Source: Cristatella mucedo (Eukaryota; Bryozoa; Phylactolaemata; Cristatellidae). Taken from it: a DNA stretch of 64,000 nt. The translations under genes were made by a program, and so were the position numbers. The stretch covers positions 4,950,001-5,014,000 of the forward strand of contig WPIO01000021.1 of the NCBI GenBank assembly GCA_009760855.2. Reading direction: 5' to 3'. Below are positions 1 to 12,523 of this stretch, piece by piece. The notes below the pieces were generated by a model that was not told where the DNA came from, did not search any database, and worked only from the letters and a program-made list of their open reading frames with translations. The stretch's first letter is position 1; each line of letters begins with the position of its first letter.

Positions 1-746
1 GCTGCAGGTGTTGCCCGAGTGAATCATCACGTGTGCCATCCGAGCGTTACGATGTTTGAAGTGTGTCGGCAGGAAGATGGTTTGCCTCGAGTCCTTGTGT
101 TCAACACTTCCAATTAGTACCTCTCGATATAATGCAATGCCCGTAGCACATTGAATGGTAGTTGTGGGTTCTAACCGTAAAGCGTCCCCCACTCTTTACT
201 CACCCACTCATGCTCTCTCTCTCTTTCTCTCTCCCTCCCGCCACCGTTGGTGTTGGTGTGTTTTACACTTGAGCATCTTTCGTACTGTCATTTTGCTTGC
301 TTACTGCTTGATTTGTTGACTTTTTAACTTGACCGTGTTCATCCCATATTTGCTCTGTTTCCAGCTCCTATATTCCTGCATCATTTGCTACGTAAAATAC
401 TTGGCACCACATCCGTGTGGTCCTCGACATGACATCCCTTTTTTCTATATTAGTCACTTAGCAAGAGGCTTCCCTAGCCATAGTAGCCACGTGTTGCTCT
501 TGTGTAGCTGTGTTTTATTGTACGATAGCTCGTTACGAGCATTATGCTGCTTCGTGCACCATATCGAGAACTGGATGTTTGCTTACATGCTCACCTTATT
601 CGTCATGTCACGATCATGTATTGCCTAGCCTTCTTAAATTGATTTGTTTGTTGCCGTGTATTGCCTAGCCTTTTTAAATTGATTTGTTTGTTGCACTGCT
701 TTTGCATCAACCACATACTGTTACGTGATGCACTTTTTCCTTTTAG
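1..746. other. Presumed intron upstream of the TRMT10A-like exon
   Basis: This precedes a clear splice acceptor at 745-746 and I see no exon in it. It contains a short CT-rich tract (about 212-236) and a 40-bp direct duplication listed separately. Upstream exons of the same gene must lie left of the window. Confidence 0.5.
618..695. repeat. 40-bp direct duplication
   Basis: Two adjacent, nearly identical copies of a 40-bp unit beginning GTATTGCCTAGCCT lie at 618 and 658. They differ by only a base or two, so the duplication is recent. It lies in the presumed intron. Confidence 0.8.
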
Positions 747-1006
747 TGTTTGACATTCTTATGCAGTATTATGCAAGCCACGACTGGGAGAAGAGTTTTT
801 GCGCAGTGCTGCCAAAGCGTAAGGATGCCGTTCCTCTGGGGCAATGCTCAGATGGTGAGAGTCAGGAGAAGGAGCCACAGGACGACGACTCGGCACTGGA
901 CGGCTCCGCTGTTGCCGACGACGGCAGCCAGTCCCTGACAGAACTGCAGCAGCACGATCCTGCCGTTGATGCAGCAGCAGCAGCATCGGTTGAATCAACC
1001 TCCTAG
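747..1006 (+). CDS. TRMT10A: TRMT10A-like tRNA (guanine-9-N1)-methyltransferase, last exon
   Basis: TRMT10 enzymes methylate N1 of guanine 9 in tRNA using S-adenosylmethionine. The exon starts after a good acceptor (CCTTTTAG) and encodes VFDILMQYYASHDWEKSF followed by CAVLPKRKDAVP. This matches the conserved C-terminal end of animal TRMT10A, where a DW-x-x-x-F-x-x-x-LP-x-RK block closes the SPOUT methyltransferase domain. After it comes an acidic, Ser/Asp-rich, poorly conserved tail, as in the family, then TAG at 1004-1006. Only this exon is in the window, so the active-site part cannot be judged. The codon split at the acceptor agrees with the reading frame. The identification rests on recalled family pattern, not a search. 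Confidence 0.7.
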
Positions 1007-1705
1007 GCTGTGCTACCGAAGCAGCATCATGGTGCTTCAGAACGTTTGTAAGCAGTCAGGTGGCTGCTTACGATGAGCCTGTCCTTACCGAGCTTCACTT
1101 CTTAAAGTACTAAGAAAAAGTTCTGTATCTCGGGAATCCTCAATCCGGACTGGTCTCACTTCCAATGACTCACTCTAGTGCACCCGTGATTGCATCACCC
1201 GATCTAAAGCTTGTTGCTTTTTAAGACCGTACAGAAATTTTTGATGAATGGGGAGCTTGCGTCTACATAGACATGTATGTTGTAACCTTGCAGAGTTTTT
1301 GATAACCACCCGCTGGTCATACCAAGCATGATAGGAAGAATATCAATTGCTAGAAACAAGCACTTTATTCTGTTACCTATCGATACAAGATGATTATAGA
1401 CGTTTATGTGTGAATATTTACCATAATCGTGCTCTTAAGTCTTGTGTAAGTCTGTGTGTTTCTTGCATGATTTCTTAGGGTTTGTTCCTCTGTTGTTGAT
1501 AATTTTTGTGATTGTGCGTGTGTGCATTTTATTGTGCATCCAATGATTTGTGTGGGCATGTGTCAATGTTAGGACAGGCCTGTTTAGAGCTGCGTGGGCA
1601 CACGTCTATTTAGTGGGTATGTGGGCGTACACGCACTTTTTGTTTTACCTGGCATTTTTGTATGTGCGCCTTTCTGCACAGCGCTACACAGAAGATTTGT
1701 TATAT
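1007..1705 (+). other. Probable 3' UTR and flank of the TRMT10A-like gene
   Basis: No further coding signal is visible after the TAG. No clear AATAAA is seen close by, so the transcript end is unresolved. Confidence 0.35.
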
Positions 1706-1709
1706 GATT

Positions 1710-1781
<72 letters not shown>

Positions 1782-1787
1782 GTATAT

Positions 1788-1820
<33 letters not shown>

Positions 1821-1922
1821 ATCATCTATATGTATAATCATATAACCATACATGCATATATATGTACATATGCATATATATATATATATATATATGTATA
1901 TGTATATATATATATATGCATA
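1706..1922. repeat. (TA)n microsatellite with TATG interruptions
   Basis: Long alternating TA runs broken by TATG/CATA variants. A CA/CACA-rich stretch follows to about 2130. Tyr/Ile-rich reading frames here are products of the repeat. Confidence 0.95.
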
Positions 1923-2130
1923 TACTGAAAAAGGAAACGCATGCAAACACACGTGTGCACCCACTGACATACATACACTTGTACACATCCACCCACACAA
2001 GCACACACATACACCCACATTTACTCATTCCCACACAAGCGTACACACCCATGCAAGTTCACACACACAAAATGTGCATCTATGCTCACGCACGAACACA
2101 GGTATGCACACAGCCGGGCAGGCACGTTGA

Positions 2131-5100
2131 GCTCTAAACTCTTTATTTTGATGCAAGCAGCACAAACGCCTGTGCCATCTATCTACTTAAGCAGGCCGGT
2201 AAGATTAGAGCTGAAGTCTGATTTTCTTATGTCATCATACATCCAAAGAGTCGCTGCTAGCAAACAGCATGGTAAGACGCCTCGCTGTGTCAAGATATGT
2301 AAGTTGTGGCTTGGATTATTTTTGCTCGTGTTATTGCCGATCGGAAAACAGGCAAGCATCCACATAGAAACACGAACAGGCACAATTGCACGTGCAGTGA
2401 TGCTCACGTCAAACAAATGTGCTGTGGACACACTAGCACACACGTACGTGCAAGCATGCATACAAACACATGCACATATAAAACATTGGGCTGTGCCTGA
2501 GAATAACATCAGAGTGCCGTGAAATTCATGTGCCACACTGTGCATTCCAGTCAAAGTAAGGTCGCAAATCAGTCAGTGCTCAGGCAGTCGTTATAATCGT
2601 TAAAATCTTGTCAATCCCCAAAATATTGGCTCACACGGCATAATTAGGTGCTAATGTTTCGCATATTGGGGTTTCAAAGCCACAACGATGGTAAACACGA
2701 GTCGTACTAACACTGACAAGTTTACCTCTATACACGCCTAGGCAAGCAAGCATACAACATGCATATAATCATACATAAACTGTGACTATTCAACGCCACT
2801 CTGAAACTTTTGAAGTCGTATATGAAAAGTACAGGCTATTTCAAAATAGATCACTGCTAGGAAAATTGATGTCATCGAGGTTACTAACAAATCTTCTATT
2901 TCAAATTCAAGCAATGACTACATTAATAATGGCACGTCTCCAAAAATTGGCTACCAAAAAGCCAACGAATGACACCTTGCACAGTTGTCAGTGACAACTT
3001 CTGATGCTCCCATGGCCACTACAGCCTAAGACATAGCCAACGTCGATGAAACGCTTCGAAGAAATGGGGTGTCATAAAAAAACTCAATTTTTTACAGAGC
3101 AACAGCATAACTGAATGGGTGGCAAGTTTTCAGAAAACTCGCTACTAAAGCATGGGGAGGACAAACTCTCGAATCTCGCAAAGCTACACATGTATCGTAT
3201 TAGTTATTGACTGGACGTACAAGGGTTTACGACCACCGGTGAGCTGGTTTCGAACCAAGACATGCACTGTCAGCTAGTTCGGAAGACGGAGCTTGGAACA
3301 AGGCGAATGTCGCACGAAAGTCTGTCGATACACGGTATACACTCTGGAATCGCTAAACTTCACTTCGCAGACAAAAGTTTATCGGAACCGAGGTATATGC
3401 TCACTTTCGGATCTGTGGCAATTGTTGCGCCTGCCGTTGGCTTTTACGTGCATATTTGGCAGTTCATCTTGGGCAGTTTCGCTCTTACGATCGGTTTTAC
3501 TCAATATGCTGTCACGCGAACTAAGTTCTGATCTCATTATCATATACAAGTGCAACAAGCAGCGTTGCAACTTGCAACGTATGTAAAGCTGTAAAACAAG
3601 CAGACAGAATTCTGAGCTTATCAGTGCGAAAGTAGAGCCAGTCGTAACGACTAAGTAGAGGCTTCCACAATACTGACCGAATACGAGGGCTAAGGCCAAA
3701 TTATTGATAGTTTCAAGCTGTCTGATAATACAATTTAAAAATAAAGCACCGCGATAAGCGTACACCCAATTATTATTATAAGTGTATTAACGTTTCTTAA
3801 AGCGAATGACGATTGAATTTGAAATTCACCGGGGGGGGGAGGTGGGGGTACACCACGGAGAGCCATTTCACTCCTCCCTAAGGCAATTATCCAATGACCA
3901 CTCTGGGGTGGAGCCAGCAAGAAGGGAGGCAAACTCAGCGTATAAAGTTCCTGAAAGAAGGATGCTCGAAGGCGGACAAAAAAGGACACACGCAAGACGG
4001 ACCATTTGAATGGCGCCTTAACCGACCCATGGACGAGCGCTCTTTAAGCACAGTGCTAACTCCGACCATATTCAGGTTACTATATACTCTGCGGCATTCG
4101 GAGGAGCAGACATTTAGCATCACAGCCCACATAATGTCGTACTTTCGCTATTGTCAATGAAGTAAAGCTGAATGATGCGACTCACATCGCTCACGCATTG
4201 ACGAATTGACTTGGTGTCATGGCTGACCTAGCTGACGATGGGCATACAAGTAACCACAATGAATGAAAAAATCCGCAGTTTGAGAGAGAAGGGTTGCGAG
4301 CAAAGTCTTGCGGCAAGGCATACGTTTCCTCGGACGCCTAGTTTACCCAATCTGTGACTGCGGCCACGCAAGAACAGGGTCCGAAATAAATATTGGTTCG
4401 CCTGTGCATCACTTAAAAACAAATAGATCAAGATAACATAAGATTGTAGAAGGGATCAAGGTAACATAAGATTAAAGGTTTCACATGAAAAGATCAACCG
4501 TTTAATCAACTTCACCACTTACTTATTACAAGTTTGGTCACAGTCCCACACTGCGACCAAAATATTAGTTGGCATAAGGCGAGCATTGACAAATTTCTGG
4601 AACCACAACTCATTGTTACCACTGTGCTAGCCACCAGTGAGACCTGTGCTAGGCCAGTCGACCAGTCCAGCAAGCTTTGCAGGCACCAAAGGTATAAGAA
4701 GAGCAGTTAAGGAGAAGCACCAGCAGGCTAGTACGCGAAAAAAACATGTTAGCAAGCTAACAGTAGAGGTGATGAGGTGAGATGCAGCAAGCTAACACAC
4801 ATGAGGCTATGAAATGAAATGCAACAGACATTGTACTTTGCTTAATTAAGCTGCAACTGAGGCCGGCAAGGAGCAGGTCTGTCTAATGACATAAACAAAA
4901 AAGATTACTCGCGTCGTACTTCTCACCGGGCAGCCACGTCGCGGCTGCCCGAAGCTATCACCGAGTGCAGCCACAGCGAGAAGTCATTGTGGAATGCTTC
5001 CGGTAGAAAAGTTCCAAGTGGCAGTGAGTTGTTGTCATCACTGTTCGTAGATTCTCAGAAAAAGTCGAGCCGATTGGCAGTAGACTGCTTTCTCAGTCCC

Positions 5101-5335
5101 ATCTCTTTCTTTTCTGTGGGCTCACTCTCAAAGGGAAGCATCCTATGTTTGGCCAAGTCTGGGTGTTGAAAGCGGTGCTTCTTGTTGAATTGACACGTTT
5201 GGAGGTGGTTAATCAAGGCCGTGTCTGACACAAATCGCCACTGCTTCACTGGAGCAAAGTGCTTACTGAATGTCCACACCTGCAATTCGAGTGACTGACA
5301 TGGACAACACAGAAAGAAAAGAAATATTAGCTGAA
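2131..5335. other. Intergenic DNA with no recognisable gene
   Basis: I found no family signature, splice-bounded exon or structural RNA on either strand. Short open frames are scattered and not conserved-looking. A G-run at 3831-3850 and a short direct repeat of an AACATAAGATT motif near 4433-4475 are the only local patterns. Confidence 0.4.
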
Positions 5336-5339
5336 TTGA

Positions 5340-5450
5340 CAGCTTCGTTTGCATAGCGGCAGAAGGCTTTAACGGCTATCGATATAGCTTGAAGTTGCAA
5401 ATAAAGAATCGCCCACTGCAGGATTCAAACTAGGATTTCTGGTAACTAGT
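5340..5450 (-). repeat. SINE family A copy
   Basis: Degenerate copy of a tRNA-derived repeat seen at least six times in the window. Shared landmarks in + orientation are AGCGGCAGAAG, CTTGCAGT, AATAAAGGATCGCCCACTGC and a reverse B-box-like GGATTCGAACCC. Here the B-box is mutated. Confidence 0.7.
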
Positions 5451-5751
5451 AACAGTAAAAGAGCTGTTTTTTCGCCTAAAATAAAAAAAAAACAGTAAAC
5501 AGCTGTTTTTCTATTTTATAATTTCTAACGGAAATTTTTAAACAAAAAGATATTACAACTGAAGCTCCAACGTTCGTTTTGGTTATTAAATACGTAACAG
5601 AAAAAAATATTTAATGTTTTTTGAATGAGTGATTTTGCATGCTGATTTTATCAAATTGGCCAAAACCTAAAATGAAAGTGCAATTTTACAAAAAATAGAT
5701 ATTAATTAAATTGATCTTGTGGCATCAACAAATACTGATGTTCTTTTCAGC

Positions 5752-6850
5752 CATGTCTTCAGTTTAGGAATACGCCGCAAAACGAAAGAATCCAATTACA
5801 GAAGAGCTAGAAGGTCAATGTGGACAGTGCAATAAAAATCATAAAATGTTCTTGACTCCACGACAGCGTTGAAGAATCATCTGAAAGTACATGGAATTGA
5901 TTTTGACGAATCTGCTGGAGGATGCACATCCAAGGAGCATTTGAACAATAGGAGAACAAAAACAGTTGCCAGTTTTCTGGGGTGAAAGAGTCAGAAGGAG
6001 ATTGTTACCGATCTGGCTACTGATGGAATATCGATTAAGAGCTATCACTAGAAACAAGTATATACGGCAATCAACCTCATGGGATGGATTTAAACTTACA
6101 GCGAGCGAAAGCGATGTGATGAAGCAGGTGCATGATGACTACGAAGGAAAGAGAAACAACACGATTGCCGACACCATGGGAAAACTCGAGAGACGACTAA
6201 AGTTTAGCGTGACTGAGGATGAATACAACCGTGAGAGGATGTAGATTTTTCGGAGTCAGCATTTGTGATAGTGGCGATAAAGCAACAATCAAAACGGGTA
6301 TTGTTCGCATATTTGGTTCGTACATTGCTCTCGATATGGTCAAATCAATGAAACAGCATTTGGGCGTTTTTGGAATAAATATGGAGCGACTTGGTGGGAT
6401 CTATTCAGGACGGCTCTGTAGCAACTAAGACATATTAGACATATAAGACACATTTGCCACATCCATGCCATCGGATAGTTCTGCTTAAACCATGGTCTGC
6501 ACCTTGGAGTATGTGACACATTGTACAAGAAGAGTACCGAGATGGATGATTTAAACCTGGATAGTGACGATATTGATGAAATGGATCAATTTGAAGTAGG
6601 TACGGATTTGAAAGCGATCAGCAATGATACATTAGAAGGTGTCGATTACTATCTGCTCACGAAATCACGCTGGCTGTTCAAATTCATCAACAATCAACTT
6701 CGAAATAGTGTCTTTCAACCCAAAGCAAAAGCTTTTCGGATGCGAGATTGAACTACATCTTGACATGAAGACGTGCTGGAACTCCATACCAACAATGTTG
6801 GAGCTGCTAGTAAAGACAGAAGTCACCATCCGCGAGACATTAACCTAACA
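5752..6850 (+). pseudogene. hAT-type transposase remnant with BED-like zinc finger
   Basis: Multiple frames together give a BED-type finger (CGQCNK near 5818, then NHLKVHG near 5872). Blocks typical of animal hAT transposases follow: KQVHDDYEGKRNNTIAD, RRLKFSVTEDEYN, and MDDLNLDSDDIDEMDQF then MKTCWNSIPTMLELLVKTEV. The last block is the conserved region before the hAT dimerisation domain. Frameshifts and stops separate the blocks (for example 6243, 6428 and 6751), so it is dead. I did not resolve terminal inverted repeats or the 8-bp duplication expected of hAT elements. The family call is confident; the boundaries are not. Confidence 0.75.
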
Positions 6851-7784
6851 AAGCTAACTTCCAATGATCCCATTGTAAGTAGGATTGAGTTCAGTTAAAG
6901 AACATGCTGGAGTCAACGTCGTGGTTCGAATGCAGTTGTCTGGGATAAAAAAGTAAAGGTCGAATCATGTAATGCAGTTGTCTGGGTAGAGAATTTGCTG
7001 AAACTAGTGTGAATGCTCTACTAGTACATACGAACATTCGCGTGCTGCAGCGGTTCATAATGAACATACCAAACGGTCGAGCACAATATTTGGTGCACTT
7101 TAAAAATCGAAGGACCCCGGCAATAGAATGGGCACGACAGTGCCAAAAGAACGTCTACTTACATGAGAAGAGCACTGCCACGTGGGTTGCTCATTCGCTA
7201 TCGCCACTTTTTCCCACAATGAGCTGACGATGCCACGTCGATCGAGCAACCGACAGCAAGCGTTTCGCAGCACCTAAAAATAAGTGGAGGGCCAGTCAGC
7301 GGCCGGGTCAACGCGACAAGAGCACGTCCAGTGTGGCATTACAAAGAAGTGGCCATCAGAAGCATCACCCATCGTCTAGCCTAAGCATCAGTGTCGCTGC
7401 GTTGTAACGATTAAGGTTATGGGTTAGTGGAAGAGTTAAGGGCCGAGGGAGATGCTGACTGTCAATAATCATCAGGCGAGCCTTTCGAGACTGGTGTGCG
7501 CCCAAGCGATCCGATTTAAAAGGTCCACTTGCTTTCACAGTTCATATTCGGCCTCTTAGCCGATTAATTCCCAAAAGAACATTGTGTGCTTTCCTTTTTG
7601 TAGCAGGTGACATAAATAGCTGTACGTGCACTTTCATCCATCCTTTACCTAACAGCACGTCAAACTTTCTTAACTCTCCGGCAGCATGTAAAACTGGTAA
7701 GACTACTTGAGTGATAGCGGTATTTCTAAAATTGGATGCTGATAAAACAAAAGTAAAAAACTTGAGGTCAGCTGATTTAACAGA
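6851..7784. other. Possible 3' remainder of the hAT element, then unassigned DNA
   Basis: The first ~100 bases may continue the transposase in a broken frame. Beyond about 7000 nothing is recognised. Confidence 0.3.
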
Positions 7785-7925
7785 AAGATTTATTAAGCTG
7801 CAGAAGAGCCTGGCATCTGTCACTTCTACTTGCAGTGGACAATAAAGAATTGCCCGATACAGGACTCGAACCTACTAATTGGCTCTAACCATAAGCACCT
7901 AACCCCGAGGCTAAGACCCAAGTAG
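7785..7925 (-). repeat. SINE family A copy
   Basis: Shows GCAGAAGAGCC, CTTGCAGTGGACAATAAAG, an inverted B-box (GGACTCGAACC) and the ACCCCGAGGCTAAGAC end shared with the copy at 34623. Confidence 0.75.
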
Positions 7926-7984
7926 GAAACCAATTTAGCAGTCTGCAAAAACCCAGTGTCACTTAGAACGTAAAGCCTAATGTA

Positions 7985-8110
7985 GTGTACTTCCTTCTGT
8001 AACTACACAAAGCCAGAAGGACTAAGTAGATGTTATGCAGAAAAGTTTTCTATAATGCATTCAAAGCCTGAGTGGCTTTCGGTGCATCTCCAGTTCTGGG
8101 CTTTGCCAGT
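7985..8110. repeat. Dispersed repeat family C, copy 1
   Basis: Clearly related to 36400-36540: both contain CTGTAACT-CACAAAG, a GTGT/TGTTA block, an AGTTTT-TATA block and AAGCCTGAGTGGCTTTCGGT (AAGCGGCTTTCGGT in the other copy). The class is unknown. Confidence 0.55.
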
Positions 8111-8204
8111 AAACCTCCTGAGGCTTCTGCCAAAATCTGGGCATCCTGCTCCAAAATGGCCTATCCCTAAATAACCAAATCAGCTCAACAATAAAGTCTG
8201 CTTT

Positions 8205-8742
8205 GCAATAAGACGCTATTAGCTGGTGCAAAACTGCAGCTACGCTTATCTGTAATGAACGTCGAAACTGCCATGCTATACTACTTCTCACCGACCCTGT
8301 ACAGGCTCACCATTAAGCTACGTATGCACTTGAGGATTCTGTCAAATCTCAGCATCTTCTTTTTGTCTCGCTCCGGCCGATCGAATCTGAAATATCCTAT
8401 CTCAGGCCTCCCACCTTACTACTTCTGACTCAAGTCGTTTAGTTGTGCCTCTAACCATGCTCGAGTCTTTAAGAGACCATACCATCAGTTCGTACAGCCT
8501 AGGTCTTAGCCCAGACGTAAGGCGCTGGCTCTTGACGACCCAGGCCGTGGTTTCTAGTGCTGCTGTTGGCGATCATTTGTTGCCAGATGAAAGCGGTGGT
8601 GAAACAAGCCGCTAAGGCTCTTCTGCCGCTATACAAATGTTGAATCAGCTAAAGCCTAGAACCTACTACCGACTTCCGTCAGCAACATCCTCTGACTTGT
8701 TGACATTTACAGAGAAACTAAAAGATAAGCCATTCCAAAACG
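8205..8742 (+). mobile_element. CR1/L2-like LINE fragment (3' part), degenerate
   Basis: Decayed copy of the LINE best preserved at 50218-51409. Matching blocks are the TGGTGCAAAACT...TCTGTAATGAACGTCG region and the AAAGCCTAGAACC...CTGACTTG region near the ORF end. It encodes the C-terminal part of a reverse-transcriptase polyprotein but no open frame survives. Confidence 0.65.
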
Positions 8743-9677
8743 CCTGTGCAAATTGTCCTTTGCGTGCTTATGCATGCTGAAATGTTGCATGTTATCAGTA
8801 ATCAATTGACACGCTTACTTTTCATCGAATGCATTATTATATGTGAAGTACCTCGGTGTCATGTTCCAAAGCGACCTTTCACTAGACGACCACACCAGCT
8901 CCGTAGTCAAGTCTGCCTGCTATCAGCTACACAACATTGCTAAAATTCGGCCTTGTTTAGACAGGGATACCGCATCTAAATTGGTGCATTTGTGACATCC
9001 TGTTTCGACTTCTGAAACTCACTAATTGCTGGTCTACCGGCCTGCACAATCAAGTTCTTACAGTTCGTGTACAACTCTGCAGCTAGGCTTGTCTGTCGTG
9101 AGCATTACAGTTACCACATCACACCACTTCTCGCCGACCTGCACTGGCCCCCAGTCAAGCAACGCATCGACTTCAAGGTTTTGTCACTCCCTTTCAGGTC
9201 CCTTCATTCTTAGGCTCCAGTCTACCTATCTAATTTACTCCCCCCCCCCAGGCCCAGCATCGTACCACCTGCTTTTCGGAATCTAACTGTTTACCTACAC
9301 CTCGTATAAACTTCAAATCCTTTAGATACCGTGCCTTTAGTTCAGTTCAAATGCTCCCACAGCCACTCACTTCGGACATGTATCACGACATCTCCTGACA
9401 TGACAACATGTAAAAAGAAATTAAAAACGAATCTATGTATTTAGTGGGTCCCTGTGATTCGACCTTTATGTGCTGACATTGTGCATGCTGCCACTAACCA
9501 TACTTGCATGCTGACCCTGTACATGTCACCCCTAACCATGTTATAAATGTTGTTTATCAAGAAGGCTACCACTAAACATTCGATTGTGTTTCCTTTGCAT
9601 CAAATGTAAAATGCCTATAAAGAGATTGATTAATCTGAGGGTGCTTTATCAAATATATTATTATTATTATTATTATA
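8743..9677 (+). mobile_element. CR1/L2-like LINE 3' fragment ending in (ATT)n
   Basis: Second, better copy. Around 8850-9420 it aligns by eye with 50570-51180, including AAAATTCGGCCTTGTTTAGACAGGG-type sequence, the CCACATCACACCACTTCTCGCC block and the post-ORF GTGGGTCCCTGTGATTCG. It ends at the ATTATTATT tail (about 9657-9677). No intact frame. Confidence 0.75.
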
Positions 9678-10285
9678 AGAAAACATAATTCTCTTAGGGT
9701 GCTACACAAAGGTTTTGCTATTATTATTACTGATGTTACTATTACTACAACCAGCAAGAATGTTTTTGCCAGCTAAACCCCTATCGGGTTGTTCTACTCA
9801 ATGCAGGACGAATGTGAGTTAGCTCTCGGCACAGACTGCCACAATAACATACACGTTCTCATCCTCATTTGCACACCCTGACTTCTGTGCCATCGACAAG
9901 GCTGACAGCTGACATTGCCCAGGCCACACTATGTAAATGCTGCCCAAAATGTACGATTAAACCACCCTCCAAGCAGGCACGCACACGTGCATGCTTGTGT
10001 TGAGATCGTAATAGAGATGCATACGCCAGCCGACGATAGTGCCATGCCCAGATGTTGTCTGCCGGTAGGGTCCTGGCTGGGGGGGGGGTCCTCCCGACCT
10101 TCACTGACTAATCGAGGCGCAGCGTTCCTGCTACTAGCGCTGGCCAATCGGGGCGCAGCGTTCCTGGGCGCAGACGGCAGACGCTCCATTTTAGATTAAC
10201 GTCTGCACACGGAGTTGTTGATTAAACGTTGTCGAGTTCGGTTGTGTACCGAGTGCTTAAGTCGTTTGCTGCTTAGCAATACGAG
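9678..10285. other. Unassigned intergenic DNA
   Basis: Nothing recognised. A 20-bp stretch around GGGGCGCAGCGTTCCTG appears twice (near 10112 and 10152). A downstream exon of the F-box gene on the - strand could lie here, but I cannot point to one. Confidence 0.35.
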
Positions 10286-10440
10286 CACACGCGCGCACGC
10301 ACACACGCACACGCGCACACACACACACACGCGCGCACACACGCACACATGCACACGCATACGAACACACACAACACATGCACACGAACACACACAACAC
10401 ATGCACACGCACACACACAACACAACACACACACATTACA
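10286..10440. repeat. (CA)n microsatellite
   Basis: Long CA/CG-CA runs. All Thr/His- or Cys/Val-rich frames across it on both strands are repeat artefacts. Confidence 0.95.
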
Positions 10441-10583
10441 TGCATGTGTTGCACTGCCATTGATCAAAGAACCACAACCTATTGCAGCTTGCTGCTCCAG
10501 CTCCACTCAAAAGACCTCAAAGGTATTGTCAGGAGCACCTCCTTCAGCGCACTAACTAGCTAGCCTGGTCATGAACTAATTAA

Positions 10584-11485
10584 CTAGTGAGAACACCTCA
10601 AACATGCCATGTCGGCGCTAACGATCAACAGCACATACTGCAGCAACAGCGGCGAATGCACATACGAAGCCAGGAGCCGCTCGCTTGCTACCTTGCACGT
10701 CAATGCGACGCTGTTCAGCGAAAACGAGTCAACGTAGAGAAGTATGTTGCTCAGGAGCTCTTCCGGTAAGCCGGTCAGGCGGTCTGGTGGTGCAGAGCGC
10801 GCGCTTTCTTCACCAGCGGCTGCGACCGGATGCAGCTGGCTGCCTGCAGCTGTATCGGCCAGCTCGGGTCCACCGTCGGCCGCATGCACGGGGTCCGGAG
10901 CGGCCGAGCGCGGCAGGTCGCCGGAAGCGCAGTCGGCAGCGCACGGCGGCGGCACGCAGTCGGACGTCACTCCGAACCCGTCGACGATCGGACTAAAGAC
11001 GACACGGTCGTTGGACGGGGATGTGGCAAACCGGTGGACAGACCAGGGGCAGCCGTATGCGGCTAGCGGGCATCGCCACTCAAACCAGCCGTTCAGTCCG
11101 GCCTGGATGTCGGCATGCACGTTCCGGTAGTGCGACGAGTACTCAGAGCGCCGGAAGCTCTCGGCACAGCGGAATGTGTACATGCTCACGGGCTTTACGC
11201 GGAATGAGTTGTATGTCTCCATGATCAGGTCTAGTCTAATTGATTCGCCAAACTCAGCGGCGACCTCCGTGCTACTCCCCTCCGTCGGAATGGCCGGCCG
11301 AAGCGGCGGCTGCTGCTGCTGCGGTGGCGCACGAGTCCGGCTAGTGCCGCCGCTGTTGCTGTCACCATCGAGGCTTGTCGTTGGCCACTCGCTGGTGCTC
11401 GAGTCTTCGCCGACAGTGCCTTTGCTGCCGACGACGTCCGTACCCGGCTTGAGATCCACTGCCTCTGGGATGCCGCTGCTGAGAC
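10584..11485 (-). CDS. FBXO30: FBXO30/FBXO40-like F-box protein, C-terminal exon
   Basis: FBXO30/40 proteins are substrate adaptors of SCF (SKP1-CUL1-F-box) ubiquitin ligases. The exon starts after acceptor TGATGCAG and completes the codon split at the end of the upstream exon. Residues about 75-150 carry the family's conserved pre-F-box block: LDLIMETYNSFRVKPVSMYT, CAESFRRSEYSSHYRNVHAD and GLNGWFEWRCPLAAYGCPW. An F-box follows, LTGLPEELLSNILLYVDSFS, ending in LTCKVASERLL. The frame ends in TAG at 10584-10586. The last ~20 residues do not resemble the family, and a strong donor (GTATGT) follows position 10666. The true exon may end there with one more exon further left. With the upstream exon this gives about 561 residues, against roughly 700-750 in vertebrate homologues. 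Confidence 0.8.
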
Positions 11486-12523
11486 CTGCATCATCGCGTG
11501 GTTAGCAAGCACTTGGTGCATGGGAGTGACAGGGCAACGCGTGGAGCAATAAAACACTGCTTCCTAGCTACGGATGTGCCCTCCCCCTCACATCGCACTC
11601 CCGGCTATGACGTCCGCAGCCTGTAGACTAGCCAGCCATACACCGAGCGAATGGAGTGGTCCGTCTTTTTTCTCTTAACCCTTCTTCACCTAGACATTGC
11701 ATACAAACCGAACGTCTGCAGCATTAACGCAAGTGGCTAAAAAATGCGGAGCTGAGCACAGCGGCCGAGCGACCGCAGACACTGGGCATGCCGCCCCACG
11801 CATCAACCAAGGACGCTGTGCACATGTGCAGTGAGCAGTGCCGGCAAGGCCGATGGGCAAGTGAGTGCTGTACGTACATGAATGTTCCGTGCCGCTGCCT
11901 GCCGTCGGGCCACCCCGTGCCCTTGCTGCGCACAGACTGCACTGCACGTGATAGGCCGGGGTCCTCCTGTCGGGGCTACTTCCTGCAGAAAACAAAATGG
12001 CGTGCATGATGCTGCAGGCTCGCTGCTCTGGACAGCAGGTTGATGCAGCCAGACAGGCGTCTTGAAAAGCCGGCGAAGTCACGTCCGGCACGCGGCAACG
12101 ATGGACCACAAGTAAGCAGCAGAGGCTGACCTACGGCAGTTGCAGGCCAGCAGAGCCATAGAAAAACACCTATCGACGCAACAGCAGCCAGCTGTAGCAT
12201 GGCGGCGATCGAGCAGCGGTGGAAAGGAAACCGCAGCAAAGACGTAACTGGCAGCTCGATCACTTGCCCGCAGGCACTGGGTCACGGCGCCAGGCATCGG
12301 GTCACGGCGGAACCGTAGGCTCGAAACCACACATCCTGGATGCACGCTCGTGATGCAGCTCGAGTGTCACGTGCTCACGCGTGAGTAGAGCCACTCGGCT
12401 CGACAAAGTCCCACCCGATCCCACGCTGTGCGTGTCGAGGGCTGCTGTGCGTGCGCCCGCAGCCCGCAAGCCGACGAATAGATACTATTCATCTGCAATT
12501 CATTGAAGCCGAACGAGCGCTAC
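11486..12523 (-). other. Intron of the FBXO30-like gene
   Basis: Bounded by donor CAG|GTAGCG at 12524/12523 and acceptor GCAG at 11486. Phases match across it. No conserved coding block is seen inside. Confidence 0.7.

Noticed and set aside
1550-2137. Tyr/Ile- and His/Thr-rich open frames
   Set aside because: They are translations of TA and CA microsatellites on both strands.
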